Both the position numbers and the translations under genes were made by a program. A stretch of 64,000 nt of DNA, taken from contig JAEUMT010000004.1 in the NCBI GenBank assembly GCA_016791365.1, positions 1 to 64,000 on the forward strand, in the 5' to 3' direction. A model generated the notes under the pieces. It was given only the letters and a program-made list of their open reading frames with translations. It had not been told where the DNA came from and did no database searches. Of the stretch, positions 8,307 through 19,476 are shown in pieces (the first letter of the stretch is position 1; every line of letters begins with the position of its first letter). This DNA comes from Hyphomonadaceae bacterium. GTDB taxonomy: Bacteria; Pseudomonadota; Alphaproteobacteria; Caulobacterales; Aquidulcibacteraceae.

Positions 8307-8972
8307 CAATTACCAGAAGTCGGACGAGGCAATATCAGCGAGGCGGCGGCGGACGCTGTGCGCGCCATGATTGTCGATGGCCGCTTGAGCGCCGGCGATC
8401 GTCTCAATGAGGTGCATCTTGCGCGGCAACTCGGCGTTAGCCGCACGCCCTTGCGCGAAGCGCTGAGTGGTTTGGTTGCGGAAGGCGCGCTTATAGCGCG
8501 TCCGCGACTGGGCTATTTCGTGCGGCCGCTGACGCTCGAAGAGTTCGAGCAGATTTACGACCTGCGTCCTTTGCTCGATCCCGAAGCGTTGCGGCTTGCC
8601 GGTGTGCCTTCGGAAAAGCGTATCGCCCGGCTTGAGAAGCTCAATGTCGATCTGGCGCGCGCCAAGGGATTGCGCGCGATCGAGATCGATGATGCGTGGC
8701 ACATGGAATTGCTGGCCGATTGTCCGAACAAGGTTCTGATCGAAATGATCAGGAACATCATTGTTCGTACGCGCCGCTACGAACTGGCGCTTATGCGCGA
8801 GCAGAAGTATGTCGGCGCCGCAACGCGAGATCACGAGCGGATCGTGGCTGCGTTGAAAGCGGGCGATCTCAATGCCGCCTGCGCCGCACTCAAAGAGAAT
8901 ATGCAAAGCGGCCGCGCGCCCATTGTCGCCTGGTTGAAATCGCGCGCGGCGCGGAAGGGGATCAAGTCGTGA
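8304..8972 (+). CDS. GntR-family (FCD) transcriptional regulator
   Basis: A 222-residue regulator with an N-terminal winged helix-turn-helix (RLNEVHLARQLGVSRTPLRE, around residues 33-52). An all-helical FCD ligand domain fills the rest, with LYDLRPLLDPEA-like and AxxxHxxI-type helices. Its stop codon overlaps the GTG of the serine hydrolase gene (GTGA, 8969-8972), so the two are translationally coupled. The palindrome over the start codon suggests autorepression. The effector is unknown, though FCD members usually sense small organic acids. Confidence 0.88.
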   Translation: MQLPEVGRGNISEAAADAVRAMIVDGRLSAGDRLNEVHLARQLGVSRTPLREALSGLVAEGALIARPRLGYFVRPLTLEEFEQIYDLRPLLDPEALRLAGVPSEKRIARLEKLNVDLARAKGLRAIEIDDAWHMELLADCPNKVLIEMIRNIIVRTRRYELALMREQKYVGAATRDHERIVAALKAGDLNAACAALKENMQSGRAPIVAWLKSRAARKGIKS

Positions 8973-10780
8973 AATTCTGGCAGGGGGCCGTTCTCGGCCT
9001 GGCGCTTTTGGTTCAGCCGGCGGCGGCGCAGGTCGCGGGTGCGGACCTTGACGGTCTCTGGGTCGTCCAGCGTTTGTACGCGCCCACATTGCGCGGCGAG
9101 CTCAACGTCAGACGTGCCGGTGAGATCTGGACGGGCGAGATCGGCGGTCAGCGCGCTGAAGCGCGCGCTCAAGGCGGCGCCGTTCGGCTCGCGTTCGCCG
9201 ATCACGGCGCGTTTCGCGGCGCCCTTGCGCCCTCCGGGCTCACCGGCGTTTGGATCCAACCCAACAGCGACGCCGAGGACCGCGACGACAACACGGCGAC
9301 ATCCCAATCTTTCGCATCGCGGCTGACGTTTCGGCGCAATGGCCGTAACGCCTGGCGCGCTGATGTGCGTCCGCTCGATGGCGCTTTCACGCTCTATCTC
9401 CGCATCTTTACGGACGCTGAGGGCAGGCGCATCGCCGCCTTTCGCAACCACGAAATCAACTCACGCGGCGGCGCGTCGCAGTTTCAACTCGCGCAGGAAG
9501 GTAGCGCGGTGACATTTTCCGTCCGCCAGGACGATGGCCGGGAAGTCCGGCACACCGCGACATATCTGCGTGATCCGGATCGCATCCGCATCTTCTGGCC
9601 CGACGTCGGTAGCGATCTCGAACTTCATCGCGCCACGCCGCAAGAGGCAAATCTCTTCACGCCACGCCCGTCCGGTGAGCCACGTTACGCCTATCGTCGC
9701 CCCGACCAGCTGCGCGACGGTTGGCGCACAGCGCGCGCGAATAGTGTCGGCATCGACGAAGCGGCCCTGACGACGATGGTGCAGGGCATCATCGATAGCG
9801 ATCCCTCAGCGCGGCGTCCGAGTCAAATTCACTCCGTGCTTGTCGCGCATCGTGGACGCCTCGTGCTCGAAGAGTATTTTCATGGCTTCACGCGCGAGAC
9901 GCCCCACGACATCCGATCAGCCGGCAAGACCTTTGCTTCGATCATGTTGGGCGCGGCGATGGAGGCGGGCGCGCCGATCACTCCCGAAACACCGGTTTTC
10001 GATCTCATGGCCGCCAATGGGCCGTTCGAAAATCCGGATCCGCGCAAAAGCCGCATAACTATCGCGCATTTGCTGACGCACACCGCCGGTCTCGCGTGCA
10101 ACGACAATGATGACAATTCGCCCGGTAACGAAGGCGCGCTATGGCGGCAAGGCAATCCGAACCTTTGGCAATACACCCTGAACTTGCCGCAGCTTCACGA
10201 GCCTGGCGCGCGCTACGCTTACTGCTCGGCCAACCTCAATCTTGTGGGCGGCGCGCTTAATGCAGCGACGCGCGAGTCATTGCCGGAGTTGTTTGACCGG
10301 ACAATTGCGCGCCCACTGCAATTTGCGCCTTATTATTGGAACGTGATGCCGAACGGCGAAGGCTATCTCGGCGGCGGCGCTTACATTCGCCCCCGCGATT
10401 TGCTCAAGGTCGGGCAGACCTACCTCGATGGCGGCGTGTGGCGCGGTCGCCGCATTGTCAGCCATGAGTGGGTGGAACGCTCGACGTCGCCGCGCATTGA
10501 AATCTCGCCCGCGACCACCGGCCTCACACAAGAAGAGTTCGAGAACTTCTACGCCCCAGGGATCGATGGTTACGCCTGGCATCGGTACGGCGTGCACGTC
10601 GGCGATCGCGTCGTCGAAGAATACGAAGCCAACGGCAATGGCGGCCAACTCCTGATCGTCGTGCCTGAATACGATCTCGTCGTGGTCTTCACCGGCGGCA
10701 ATTACATGCAGGGCGGAATCTGGTCGCGCTGGCGCGATCAGTTCATCGGCGGCGTGATCATTCCGGCCATGGCCGGATAG
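8969..10780 (+). CDS. Beta-lactamase-fold serine hydrolase, exported
   Basis: A 603-residue protein starting at the GTG at 8969, which overlaps the GntR stop. A longer upstream frame runs inside the regulator and is not credible. A signal peptide (residues 1-19, cut after QPAAA) precedes a 270-residue beta-rich domain of unknown type, then a class C beta-lactamase/penicillin-binding fold. Visible motifs are RSAGKT (SxxK nucleophile and lysine) and YAYCSAN (tyrosine motif). Such proteins are esterases, D-aminopeptidases or peptidoglycan-related enzymes. Coupling to a GntR regulator suggests inducible expression in the periplasm. Confidence 0.82.
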   Translation: MKFWQGAVLGLALLVQPAAAQVAGADLDGLWVVQRLYAPTLRGELNVRRAGEIWTGEIGGQRAEARAQGGAVRLAFADHGAFRGALAPSGLTGVWIQPNSDAEDRDDNTATSQSFASRLTFRRNGRNAWRADVRPLDGAFTLYLRIFTDAEGRRIAAFRNHEINSRGGASQFQLAQEGSAVTFSVRQDDGREVRHTATYLRDPDRIRIFWPDVGSDLELHRATPQEANLFTPRPSGEPRYAYRRPDQLRDGWRTARANSVGIDEAALTTMVQGIIDSDPSARRPSQIHSVLVAHRGRLVLEEYFHGFTRETPHDIRSAGKTFASIMLGAAMEAGAPITPETPVFDLMAANGPFENPDPRKSRITIAHLLTHTAGLACNDNDDNSPGNEGALWRQGNPNLWQYTLNLPQLHEPGARYAYCSANLNLVGGALNAATRESLPELFDRTIARPLQFAPYYWNVMPNGEGYLGGGAYIRPRDLLKVGQTYLDGGVWRGRRIVSHEWVERSTSPRIEISPATTGLTQEEFENFYAPGIDGYAWHRYGVHVGDRVVEEYEANGNGGQLLIVVPEYDLVVVFTGGNYMQGGIWSRWRDQFIGGVIIPAMAG

Positions 10781-10794
10781 CCTGGCCCGCTTCG

Positions 10795-10818
10795 CCTTCG
10801 ACACGCTCAGGCTGACGC
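10795..10818 (+). repeat. 24-base intergenic repeat (CTTCGACA...CTCAGGCTGACG type)
   Basis: Single copy of a repeat whose near-identical relatives form an inverted pair at 28070-28144 (one difference in the TTCGACAxGCTCAGG core). It lies between the serine hydrolase and trxB genes. Such elements are common dispersed intergenic repeats in alphaproteobacterial genomes. Confidence 0.55.
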
Positions 10819-10855
10819 TACCTCAGCAGAAGTGCTTTCACCCGCGCCAGCGGAG

Positions 10856-11842
10856 TTAAGCCGCCGCGCCAGCCTTCGCGCGGGCGTGATCGAGTTCGAG
10901 GTTGGCGAGGTATTTCTCGGCCTCAAGCGCGGCCATGCAACCGAGACCGGCCGCGGTGACCGCTTGGCGGTACGTGTCATCCGCGACGTCGCCGGCGGCA
11001 TAGACGCCCGGAATGTTGGTCTCCGTCGTGCCTGGCTTCACGACGATATAGCCGTTGTCCTTCATTGTAATCTGACCAACGAAAAGCTCCGTCGCCGGCG
11101 CATGGCCGATGGCGATGAACACACCGTCGAGCTTGCGCTCTTCGCGTGCGCCGGTCCTCACGTTTCTGATCACGATGCCGGTGACGCCTTTCGGATCCTC
11201 GGTCCCTTCGATCGATTCAAGCTCGGTGTCCCAAACGACCTCGATGCTTGGATGATTGAAAAGGCGTTCCTGCAGCACCTTCTCGGCTTTGAGAGAGTCG
11301 CGGCGGTGAATGAGCGTCACCTTGCTGGCGAGGTGCGCGAGATAGAGAGCTTCTTCGACAGCGCTATTGCCGCCGCCAATGACCGCGACTTCCTTGCCGC
11401 GATAGAAGAAGCCGTCGCATGTCGCGCAGGCGCTGACGCCGAAGCCCTGGAATTTGGTTTCGCTCTCAAGGCCGAGCCACTTTGCCTGCGCGCCTGTCGC
11501 GATGATGAGCGCGTCCGCGAGATAAACCTGACCGCTATCGCCTGTGAGTTTGAACGGCCGCTGATCCAGTTCCGCTTTCACGATGATGTCGTCGACCATG
11601 TCCGTGCCGACGTGTTGGGCCTGCGCCCGCATCTGCTCCATCAGCCACGGACCTTGGATTGTGTCGGCAAAGCCCGGATAGTTTTCCACGTCGGTGGTGA
11701 TTGTCAGTTGGCCGCCCGGTTGCAGGCCCGCGATAAGCATCGGCTTGCGCAGGGCGCGTGCGGCATAGATGGCGGCCGTGTAACCGGCGGGGCCGGAGCC
11801 GATGATGACGATGGGGGCGTGGCGGGCGGCGGTCGAGGTCAT
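10856..11842 (-). CDS. trxB: Thioredoxin-disulfide reductase
   Basis: A 328-residue NADPH- and FAD-dependent reductase of thioredoxin. The FAD motif is IIGSGPAGYTAA near residue 12, the redox-active pair is in ACATCDGF (CxxC), and the NADPH motif is VIGGGNSAVEEA. The length is standard. The start at 11842 is set by homology of MTSTAARHAP. A 150-residue in-frame upstream extension lacks family sequence. The C-terminal AGDVADDTYRQA FAD block is intact. It is divergent from a receiver-domain gene. Confidence 0.95.
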   Translation of the reverse strand: MTSTAARHAPIVIIGSGPAGYTAAIYAARALRKPMLIAGLQPGGQLTITTDVENYPGFADTIQGPWLMEQMRAQAQHVGTDMVDDIIVKAELDQRPFKLTGDSGQVYLADALIIATGAQAKWLGLESETKFQGFGVSACATCDGFFYRGKEVAVIGGGNSAVEEALYLAHLASKVTLIHRRDSLKAEKVLQERLFNHPSIEVVWDTELESIEGTEDPKGVTGIVIRNVRTGAREERKLDGVFIAIGHAPATELFVGQITMKDNGYIVVKPGTTETNIPGVYAAGDVADDTYRQAVTAAGLGCMAALEAEKYLANLELDHARAKAGAAA

Positions 11843-11994
11843 GTCGGGCTCATGCAGGGATTCGATGGTCTCCAATATGGCGACGCTGCCGCGCCTTCGG
11901 AAGCGTTCCGCGCGCGATGCTGATTGACGGTAAATGACGCTGATGAGCAGAATTGCGCCTCCGCATTTTCCACAGCTATGGTGGCGCGGGGGGA

Positions 11995-12378
11995 ATGGTC
12001 CGTTCGTTAGCCGGGGCTCACTGCGCTTTGCGGAAGATTTTGGTCGTCGAGGATGACGCGCTGATCGCCATGGAACTTGGCGAGCGGCTCGCGGACATGG
12101 GGTATGCGGTCCTCGGGCCGGCGCATTCCATTGCGGAAGCGGAAGCCATCCTTGCGCGCGAAACGCCCGATGGCGCCTTGCTGGACGCGAGCTTGGCCGG
12201 TGGCGTGTCAAGCGTGCCGCTGGGCATGACGCTGCACGCAAAAGGCGTCCGCGTCGCGTTCTGCACCGGCTATGACCGCGTGAAGGGCGCACCGCCCGAA
12301 CTGGCGAAGGCGCCGGTGATGACCAAGCCCGTCAGCGACGCCGACCTAAAGGACGGCCTCGATAAACTCTTCGCTTAG
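11995..12378 (+). CDS. Single-domain response regulator
   Basis: A protein of about 127 residues consisting of only a CheY-like receiver. It shows the acidic pair VVEDDA, the phospho-acceptor aspartate in ALLDAS and the lysine in MTKPV. The start is uncertain: TTG 11953, ATG 11995 or TTG 12028 are all in frame. The domain itself begins just after 12028. There is no output domain, so it acts by protein contact or as a phosphate relay. No kinase is adjacent. The 3' end overlaps that of the convergent ELM1-like gene by 4 bases. Confidence 0.8.
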   Translation: MVRSLAGAHCALRKILVVEDDALIAMELGERLADMGYAVLGPAHSIAEAEAILARETPDGALLDASLAGGVSSVPLGMTLHAKGVRVAFCTGYDRVKGAPPELAKAPVMTKPVSDADLKDGLDKLFA

Positions 12379-13382
12379 GAGGGCCGCGTACGCGCCGCCC
12401 AGGCCGTAAGGACAGCGGCCGCGGCGCGGTCCGTTTCCAGCAATGGCGGGTAGGACCAGGCTTCAAGTCTGCCCTTGAACGGCCGCGCACATCCACGCCG
12501 CGCCAGGCTCTGATGAAAGCGCGCAAGTTTGCCTGCGTGCCCGTCCACGGCGAGGATGTGTACCGGCCTGCCTGTGGCGGACGCTTCCGTCGCCATGTTC
12601 ACGCTATCGGCGGTGACGAAGATGTGGTCGGCGGCGCCGAGGATCGCCGGGTAGGGATTTGCGCCCTCGTCTTCATAGAACACGGCGCTGTGCGGCGCGA
12701 GCCAGGTGCGAAATTGCATGCGGGCGGCAAGGCCGGTGCGACGCGAAAGTGTGACCAGCAACGAGCCGCCGGTTTCTCGCTGCACTGCCGCAAGCGAATC
12801 TGAAATCTCTCTTGCGCGCGTCGCGGAAATGTTCTGCCGCTTGGATTTGCCGCCGATGAGCACCGCGAAACGCGGCGATGGCAGGTCTTCCAGATTTGCC
12901 GATTGATACTGCAAAACCGCGTCGTCCAGCCGCTCCGGCGTGATGCGATTGCACGCGCCGACGATCGGCAGAACATTCTGGCCCTCCAGTCCGTCGTGCA
13001 GTGGCGGGATCACGACGTCAAACTCGCGTGGGTTCACGCGCGGGTCCTGCAATTGCACCACGAACGTCTTGCTGTTCGACCATGTGCGCACGCCAAGCGC
13101 AAAGGGCACCGAAGCGCGGCCGCAGCCGATAAAAATATCCGGCCACGGCGGTTTGATCGGGTCTGACTCAAGTGTCAGCGTGTCTTGCGCGGCTGGAATG
13201 AAGCCAGGCGGCAGCCAGCTCCACGGCGTTCGTAGATGCACGCGCTTGGTTGTGAGTGAGACCGGTGCGCGCCGCGCGATCGCTTCGGCCAGCCCGAGCG
13301 CTTGCGCTTCGATGCCGGCGCGGCCGTCCGTGACGATCCAGACGTTCAGAGGCTCTGCGGGCTGATAGCCAGCGCTGCGCAT
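12375..13382 (-). CDS. Mitochondrial fission ELM1-like family protein
   Basis: A 335-residue protein of the ELM1/DUF1022 family, found in alphaproteobacteria and plants. N-terminal DGRAGIEAQALGLAEA and the later LIGGKSK and EASATGRPVHIL blocks are family hallmarks. The fold is glycosyltransferase-B-like, so a sugar-nucleotide role is often suspected, but the bacterial function is unknown. It lies 23 bases downstream of greA and is probably in the same transcript. Confidence 0.8.
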   Translation of the reverse strand: MRSAGYQPAEPLNVWIVTDGRAGIEAQALGLAEAIARRAPVSLTTKRVHLRTPWSWLPPGFIPAAQDTLTLESDPIKPPWPDIFIGCGRASVPFALGVRTWSNSKTFVVQLQDPRVNPREFDVVIPPLHDGLEGQNVLPIVGACNRITPERLDDAVLQYQSANLEDLPSPRFAVLIGGKSKRQNISATRAREISDSLAAVQRETGGSLLVTLSRRTGLAARMQFRTWLAPHSAVFYEDEGANPYPAILGAADHIFVTADSVNMATEASATGRPVHILAVDGHAGKLARFHQSLARRGCARPFKGRLEAWSYPPLLETDRAAAAVLTAWAARTRPS

Positions 13383-13405
13383 TCAGCCCCCGTCCGTCTC
13401 AGATG

Positions 13406-13879
13406 TCAGAGGTATTTCACCTTGGTGATCTCGTACGATTTCGGCCCGCCAGGCGCCATCACCTCGATGACGTCGCCTTCTTCCTTGCCGATGAGCGCGC
13501 GCGCGATCGGAGAGGTGATCGAAATCTTGCCACCCTTCACGTCGGACTCGTCTTCGCCGACGATCTTGTATTTGGACTTCGCGCCTGAATCCTCATCGAG
13601 CAGGTTCACGGTCGCGCCGAACTTCACTTGCTTGCCCGTCAGTTTTGAGATGTCGATGATCTGCGCGCGGGCGATCTTGTCCTCAAGCTCTGTGACCCGG
13701 CCTTCGATGAAGGCCTGGCGCTCTTTGGCCGCATGATATTCGGCGTTTTCGGAGAGGTCGCCGTGGGCGCGCGCCTCCGCGATCGCCTGGATTACCGCCG
13801 GGCGCTCTTCCGTCTTGAGACGTTTCAGTTCTGCGTCGAGGGCTGTGTAACCCTCGGCGGTCATTGGGATTTTTTCCAT
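13406..13879 (-). CDS. greA: Transcription elongation factor GreA
   Basis: A 157-residue factor that rescues backtracked RNA polymerase by stimulating transcript cleavage. The N-terminal coiled coil includes the acidic tip [13 protein letters not shown], where the Asp/Glu pair acts in the polymerase secondary channel. The C-terminal FKBP-like domain ends with [13 protein letters not shown]. It follows carB by 58 bases, an order common in alphaproteobacteria, and is followed by the ELM1-like gene. Confidence 0.96.
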   Translation of the reverse strand: MEKIPMTAEGYTALDAELKRLKTEERPAVIQAIAEARAHGDLSENAEYHAAKERQAFIEGRVTELEDKIARAQIIDISKLTGKQVKFGATVNLLDEDSGAKSKYKIVGEDESDVKGGKISITSPIARALIGKEEGDVIEVMAPGGPKSYEITKVKYL

Positions 13880-13937
13880 GGGTGTGGTGTAAAAGTCCGT
13901 TTAGGAGATGGAAATTTGGGTCCGATCCGGCCTGACG

Positions 13938-17219
<3,282 letters not shown>

Positions 17220-17298
17220 GCGTCTCCGCCCGCTTCATGCGGCCTAAGAATCGATCCTTCGGGGGATCACGCGTGATTAGGGCAAGGGGCGGGGAGGG

Positions 17299-17329
17299 AC
17301 AAGCCTGCGCCTGTGCAGCGCAGGCTTGT
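17299..17329 (-). terminator. Perfect 12-bp hairpin after the SPFH operon
   Basis: Arms ACAAGCCTGCGC / GCGCAGGCTTGT pair perfectly around a 7-base loop. It begins 9 bases after the stop codon of the CPBP protease gene and separates that operon from carB. The U-run is missing, so termination may depend on Rho or the hairpin may protect the mRNA end. Confidence 0.6.
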
Positions 17330-17337
17330 TCTGGAGG

Positions 17338-18222
17338 TTAAGCTGTCGCGGGCGCCGGAACGTTTGAGGGGCGTTGCAGGATGAAGGCGAGGGCGGCGCT
17401 CAGAGCCAACGCAAGGAAGCCGCCAATCCCGACAATGCCGTTCCACGGAAACACCGGATTTGAGATCGCCGCGATCGTCAGTCCGCCGACGGCGTTGAAC
17501 GTGCCGTGAAAGAGGCCCGCCGCCCACACCGAGCCGCCGCGGTCGCGGATCACTGTCATGATCGGGCTAAGCAACACGCAGAAGATCACGAAGAGTGCAA
17601 GACCGACCGCGCGGTCGTCCGGATAGTTGAGGCCGAAAAGGAAGATCGCGGGCGCATGCCAAACGCCCCACACAAACCCCGTGCCGAGCGACGTCTTCCA
17701 GAAACCGGATGGGCGCCAAAGGCTGTGCAGATATCCACGCCAGCCCAGTTCCTCGGTGAACGTCAGGATTGGCATATTGATGAGGGCGCCGAAGACAACG
17801 CCCATCGACACGATGAAGGCGGTGCTCAGCGCGAACGGCGGCGCTTGTGAAAGATCGGCGCCTTGCGCTTCCGCGGCCAGACGCGACGCAACGCCGATAT
17901 CGACATAATTCCGGTCGGACAGCGCGAGCGTGAAGGCGACAGACGCGCCAGCCAGAACGATAGGGATGAGCCACGCCAGCAGCCACCAGAGGTTTGGCTT
18001 GAAGTGAAGCCCGAGTGCGCGAACGCGCTCGCCCGTTTTCTCGAAGGCAAACGTGCAGATGAGTGCGGCGATCGCCGGTCCTGTCATCATCGCCGCCAGG
18101 GTCGGCACGGCAAGTTCAGCGGTTTGCGAAAGCCCAGCGAGATGCGCGCCGATAACGATAGCCCAGCTGATCGAAAACGCCAGCGCCAGGAAGACGATCG
18201 ATTTGTTCTTTGCGGACATCAC
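17338..18222 (-). CDS. CPBP-family intramembrane metalloprotease
   Basis: A 294-residue polytopic membrane protein with about eight hydrophobic segments. It carries the CAAX-protease/bacteriocin-processing signature: EELGWRGYL (Glu-Glu-x-x-x-Arg) near residue 155, then FVWGVWHAPA and a later histidine in GLFHGTFNA. It is the last gene of an SPFH / ribbon-helix-helix / CPBP operon, with its ATG overlapping the stop of the preceding gene (18219-18222). Prokaryotic members process peptides or act in bacteriocin immunity. The SPFH partner suggests membrane-microdomain proteolysis. Confidence 0.85.
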   Translation of the reverse strand: MMSAKNKSIVFLALAFSISWAIVIGAHLAGLSQTAELAVPTLAAMMTGPAIAALICTFAFEKTGERVRALGLHFKPNLWWLLAWLIPIVLAGASVAFTLALSDRNYVDIGVASRLAAEAQGADLSQAPPFALSTAFIVSMGVVFGALINMPILTFTEELGWRGYLHSLWRPSGFWKTSLGTGFVWGVWHAPAIFLFGLNYPDDRAVGLALFVIFCVLLSPIMTVIRDRGGSVWAAGLFHGTFNAVGGLTIAAISNPVFPWNGIVGIGGFLALALSAALAFILQRPSNVPAPATA

Positions 18223-18416
18223 TCACCCCCGGGTTCTTTTTTGTCTTCCGCGACCGCCTTATCGCTAAGTTTTATGCCTCGCGCGCGCAGCGCTTCGCGC
18301 AGCAGAAACTCGATTTCCGCGTTTATGCTGCGCAATTCCGCGCCCGCCAGACGGGCAATTGCGTCATGAAGCGTAGGGTCGAGTCTGAGCGCGAAGGCTT
18401 TGCGATCTGTGGCCAT
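18219..18416 (-). CDS. Arc-like ribbon-helix-helix protein
   Basis: A 65-residue protein with an N-terminal ribbon-helix-helix fold (KAFALRLDPTLHDAIARLAG, then SINAEIEFLLREAL) like Arc repressors. The C-terminal tail is charged. It sits between the SPFH gene (11 bases upstream) and the CPBP protease gene (4-base overlap). It is the likely regulator of this operon, and the palindrome at 19343-19352 is a candidate binding site. No toxin-like partner is adjacent, so it is probably not an antitoxin. Confidence 0.8.
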   Translation of the reverse strand: MATDRKAFALRLDPTLHDAIARLAGAELRSINAEIEFLLREALRARGIKLSDKAVAEDKKEPGGE

Positions 18417-18427
18417 GGGGCTCGCGC

Positions 18428-19318
18428 CTATTGATAGAGCGAGCCTGCATTGACCACCGGCTGCGCGTCGCGATCACCGCAGAGCACCACCAGCAGGTTC
18501 GACACCATTGTCGCGCGGCGTTCGTCGTCGAGCTTGACGATGTCGCGTTCGCTCAATTGTTCGAGCGCGTGCTGCACCATCTCGACGGCGCCTTGCACGA
18601 TGTAGCGCCGTGCCGATAGCACCGCCTCGGCCTGCTGGCGGCGCAACATCGCGCCGGCGATTTCAGGTGCGTAGGCGAGGTGGCTGAGCTTGGTTTCGTC
18701 GACCACGACGCCGGCCACTGACACCCGATCCTGCAGCTTTTCGCGGAGCAGCGCTGAAACCTGGTCGGCGTCGCCGCGCAGGGTCGGTTCGCCTTCCTGG
18801 GCGTGATCGTAGGCAAAGTGCGACGCGATCTCGCGCACGGCGGTTTCGATCTGAATATCGACGAAGGTCTGATAGTGATCGACGTCGAACAGCGCCTGCG
18901 CCGTATCGGTGACGCGCCAGACCACGACAGCGGCGATCTCAATCGGGTTGCCGCGCTTGTCGTTAACTTTGAGCTTCTCGCCGGTGACGTTGCGAACGCG
19001 CAGGCTGATCTTCTTGCGTGTGTACCAGGGCAGCATCCAGCGCAGACCGGGCGTGCGGTCGGTGCCCTTGTAGTTGCCGAAGAGCGTGATCGCTGCGCCC
19101 TCATTGGGCTGCAGCGTGTAGAAGCCGCAGATCTGCAGAACGAAAATTGTGGAGAGCACGATCGTGCCCATGCCATTGAGCCCGCTTTCGTACAGGATAA
19201 GGCCAATGACCACCCAGATCAGGGCCGCCAGGATGACCAGCGTCAGCAGGAGCATCATCCCGCCGTTGGACGTATTGGCTTTGCGTTCTTGAGTGCGATT
19301 CAGCGCTGCTGCGGCCAT
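18428..19318 (-). CDS. SPFH/Band 7 (stomatin-prohibitin) domain protein
   Basis: A 296-residue protein. Two hydrophobic segments near residues 20-65 (LLLTLVILAALIWVVIG and the following stretch) anchor it. A Band 7 domain follows, with LQPNEGAAITLFG and LRWMLPWY, and a helical tail with RRQQAEAVLSARRYIV. SPFH proteins oligomerise on membranes and scaffold proteases or lipid domains. It is the first gene of a three-gene leftward operon with an RHH regulator and a CPBP protease. Confidence 0.9.
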   Translation of the reverse strand: MAAAALNRTQERKANTSNGGMMLLLTLVILAALIWVVIGLILYESGLNGMGTIVLSTIFVLQICGFYTLQPNEGAAITLFGNYKGTDRTPGLRWMLPWYTRKKISLRVRNVTGEKLKVNDKRGNPIEIAAVVVWRVTDTAQALFDVDHYQTFVDIQIETAVREIASHFAYDHAQEGEPTLRGDADQVSALLREKLQDRVSVAGVVVDETKLSHLAYAPEIAGAMLRRQQAEAVLSARRYIVQGAVEMVQHALEQLSERDIVKLDDERRATMVSNLLVVLCGDRDAQPVVNAGSLYQ

Positions 19319-19342
19319 GACCTACCCTCTCATGCCATCAAA

Positions 19343-19359
19343 GTGATATCACCATAATA
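19343..19359 (-). promoter_or_regulatory. Palindromic operator and -10-like box upstream of the SPFH operon
   Basis: A perfect 10-base palindrome GTGATATCAC at 19343-19352 lies 25 bases upstream of the SPFH start codon. A TATTAT box (minus strand, 19354-19359) lies directly before it. A repressor here would cover the likely transcription start, and the operon's own RHH protein is the obvious candidate. Confidence 0.5.
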
Positions 19360-19476
19360 GCAAAAAGTCAGGGCGCGCAAGCAATTTCGGCTCCATTCAC
19401 CAAGTTCTAAAAGTCTGTATTAAGCGCAATCTGATACCTCAATGCGTCCCGTAAGGGTCGGATTTTGGGGCAGAAA

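Noticed and set aside
8696-8968. A 91-residue N-terminal extension of the serine hydrolase in frame with it
   Set aside because: It lies inside the GntR coding sequence, has a non-protein-like Arg/Cys-rich composition, and the signal peptide begins exactly at the GTG at 8969.
11843-12292. A 150-residue N-terminal extension of trxB
   Set aside because: The sequence is low-complexity Arg/Pro-rich shadow of the opposite-strand receiver gene; TrxB proteins start at the FAD motif as chosen here.
18219-18416. The RHH protein as an antitoxin
   Set aside because: Its neighbours are SPFH and CPBP membrane genes, none of which resembles a toxin; an operon regulator is simpler.
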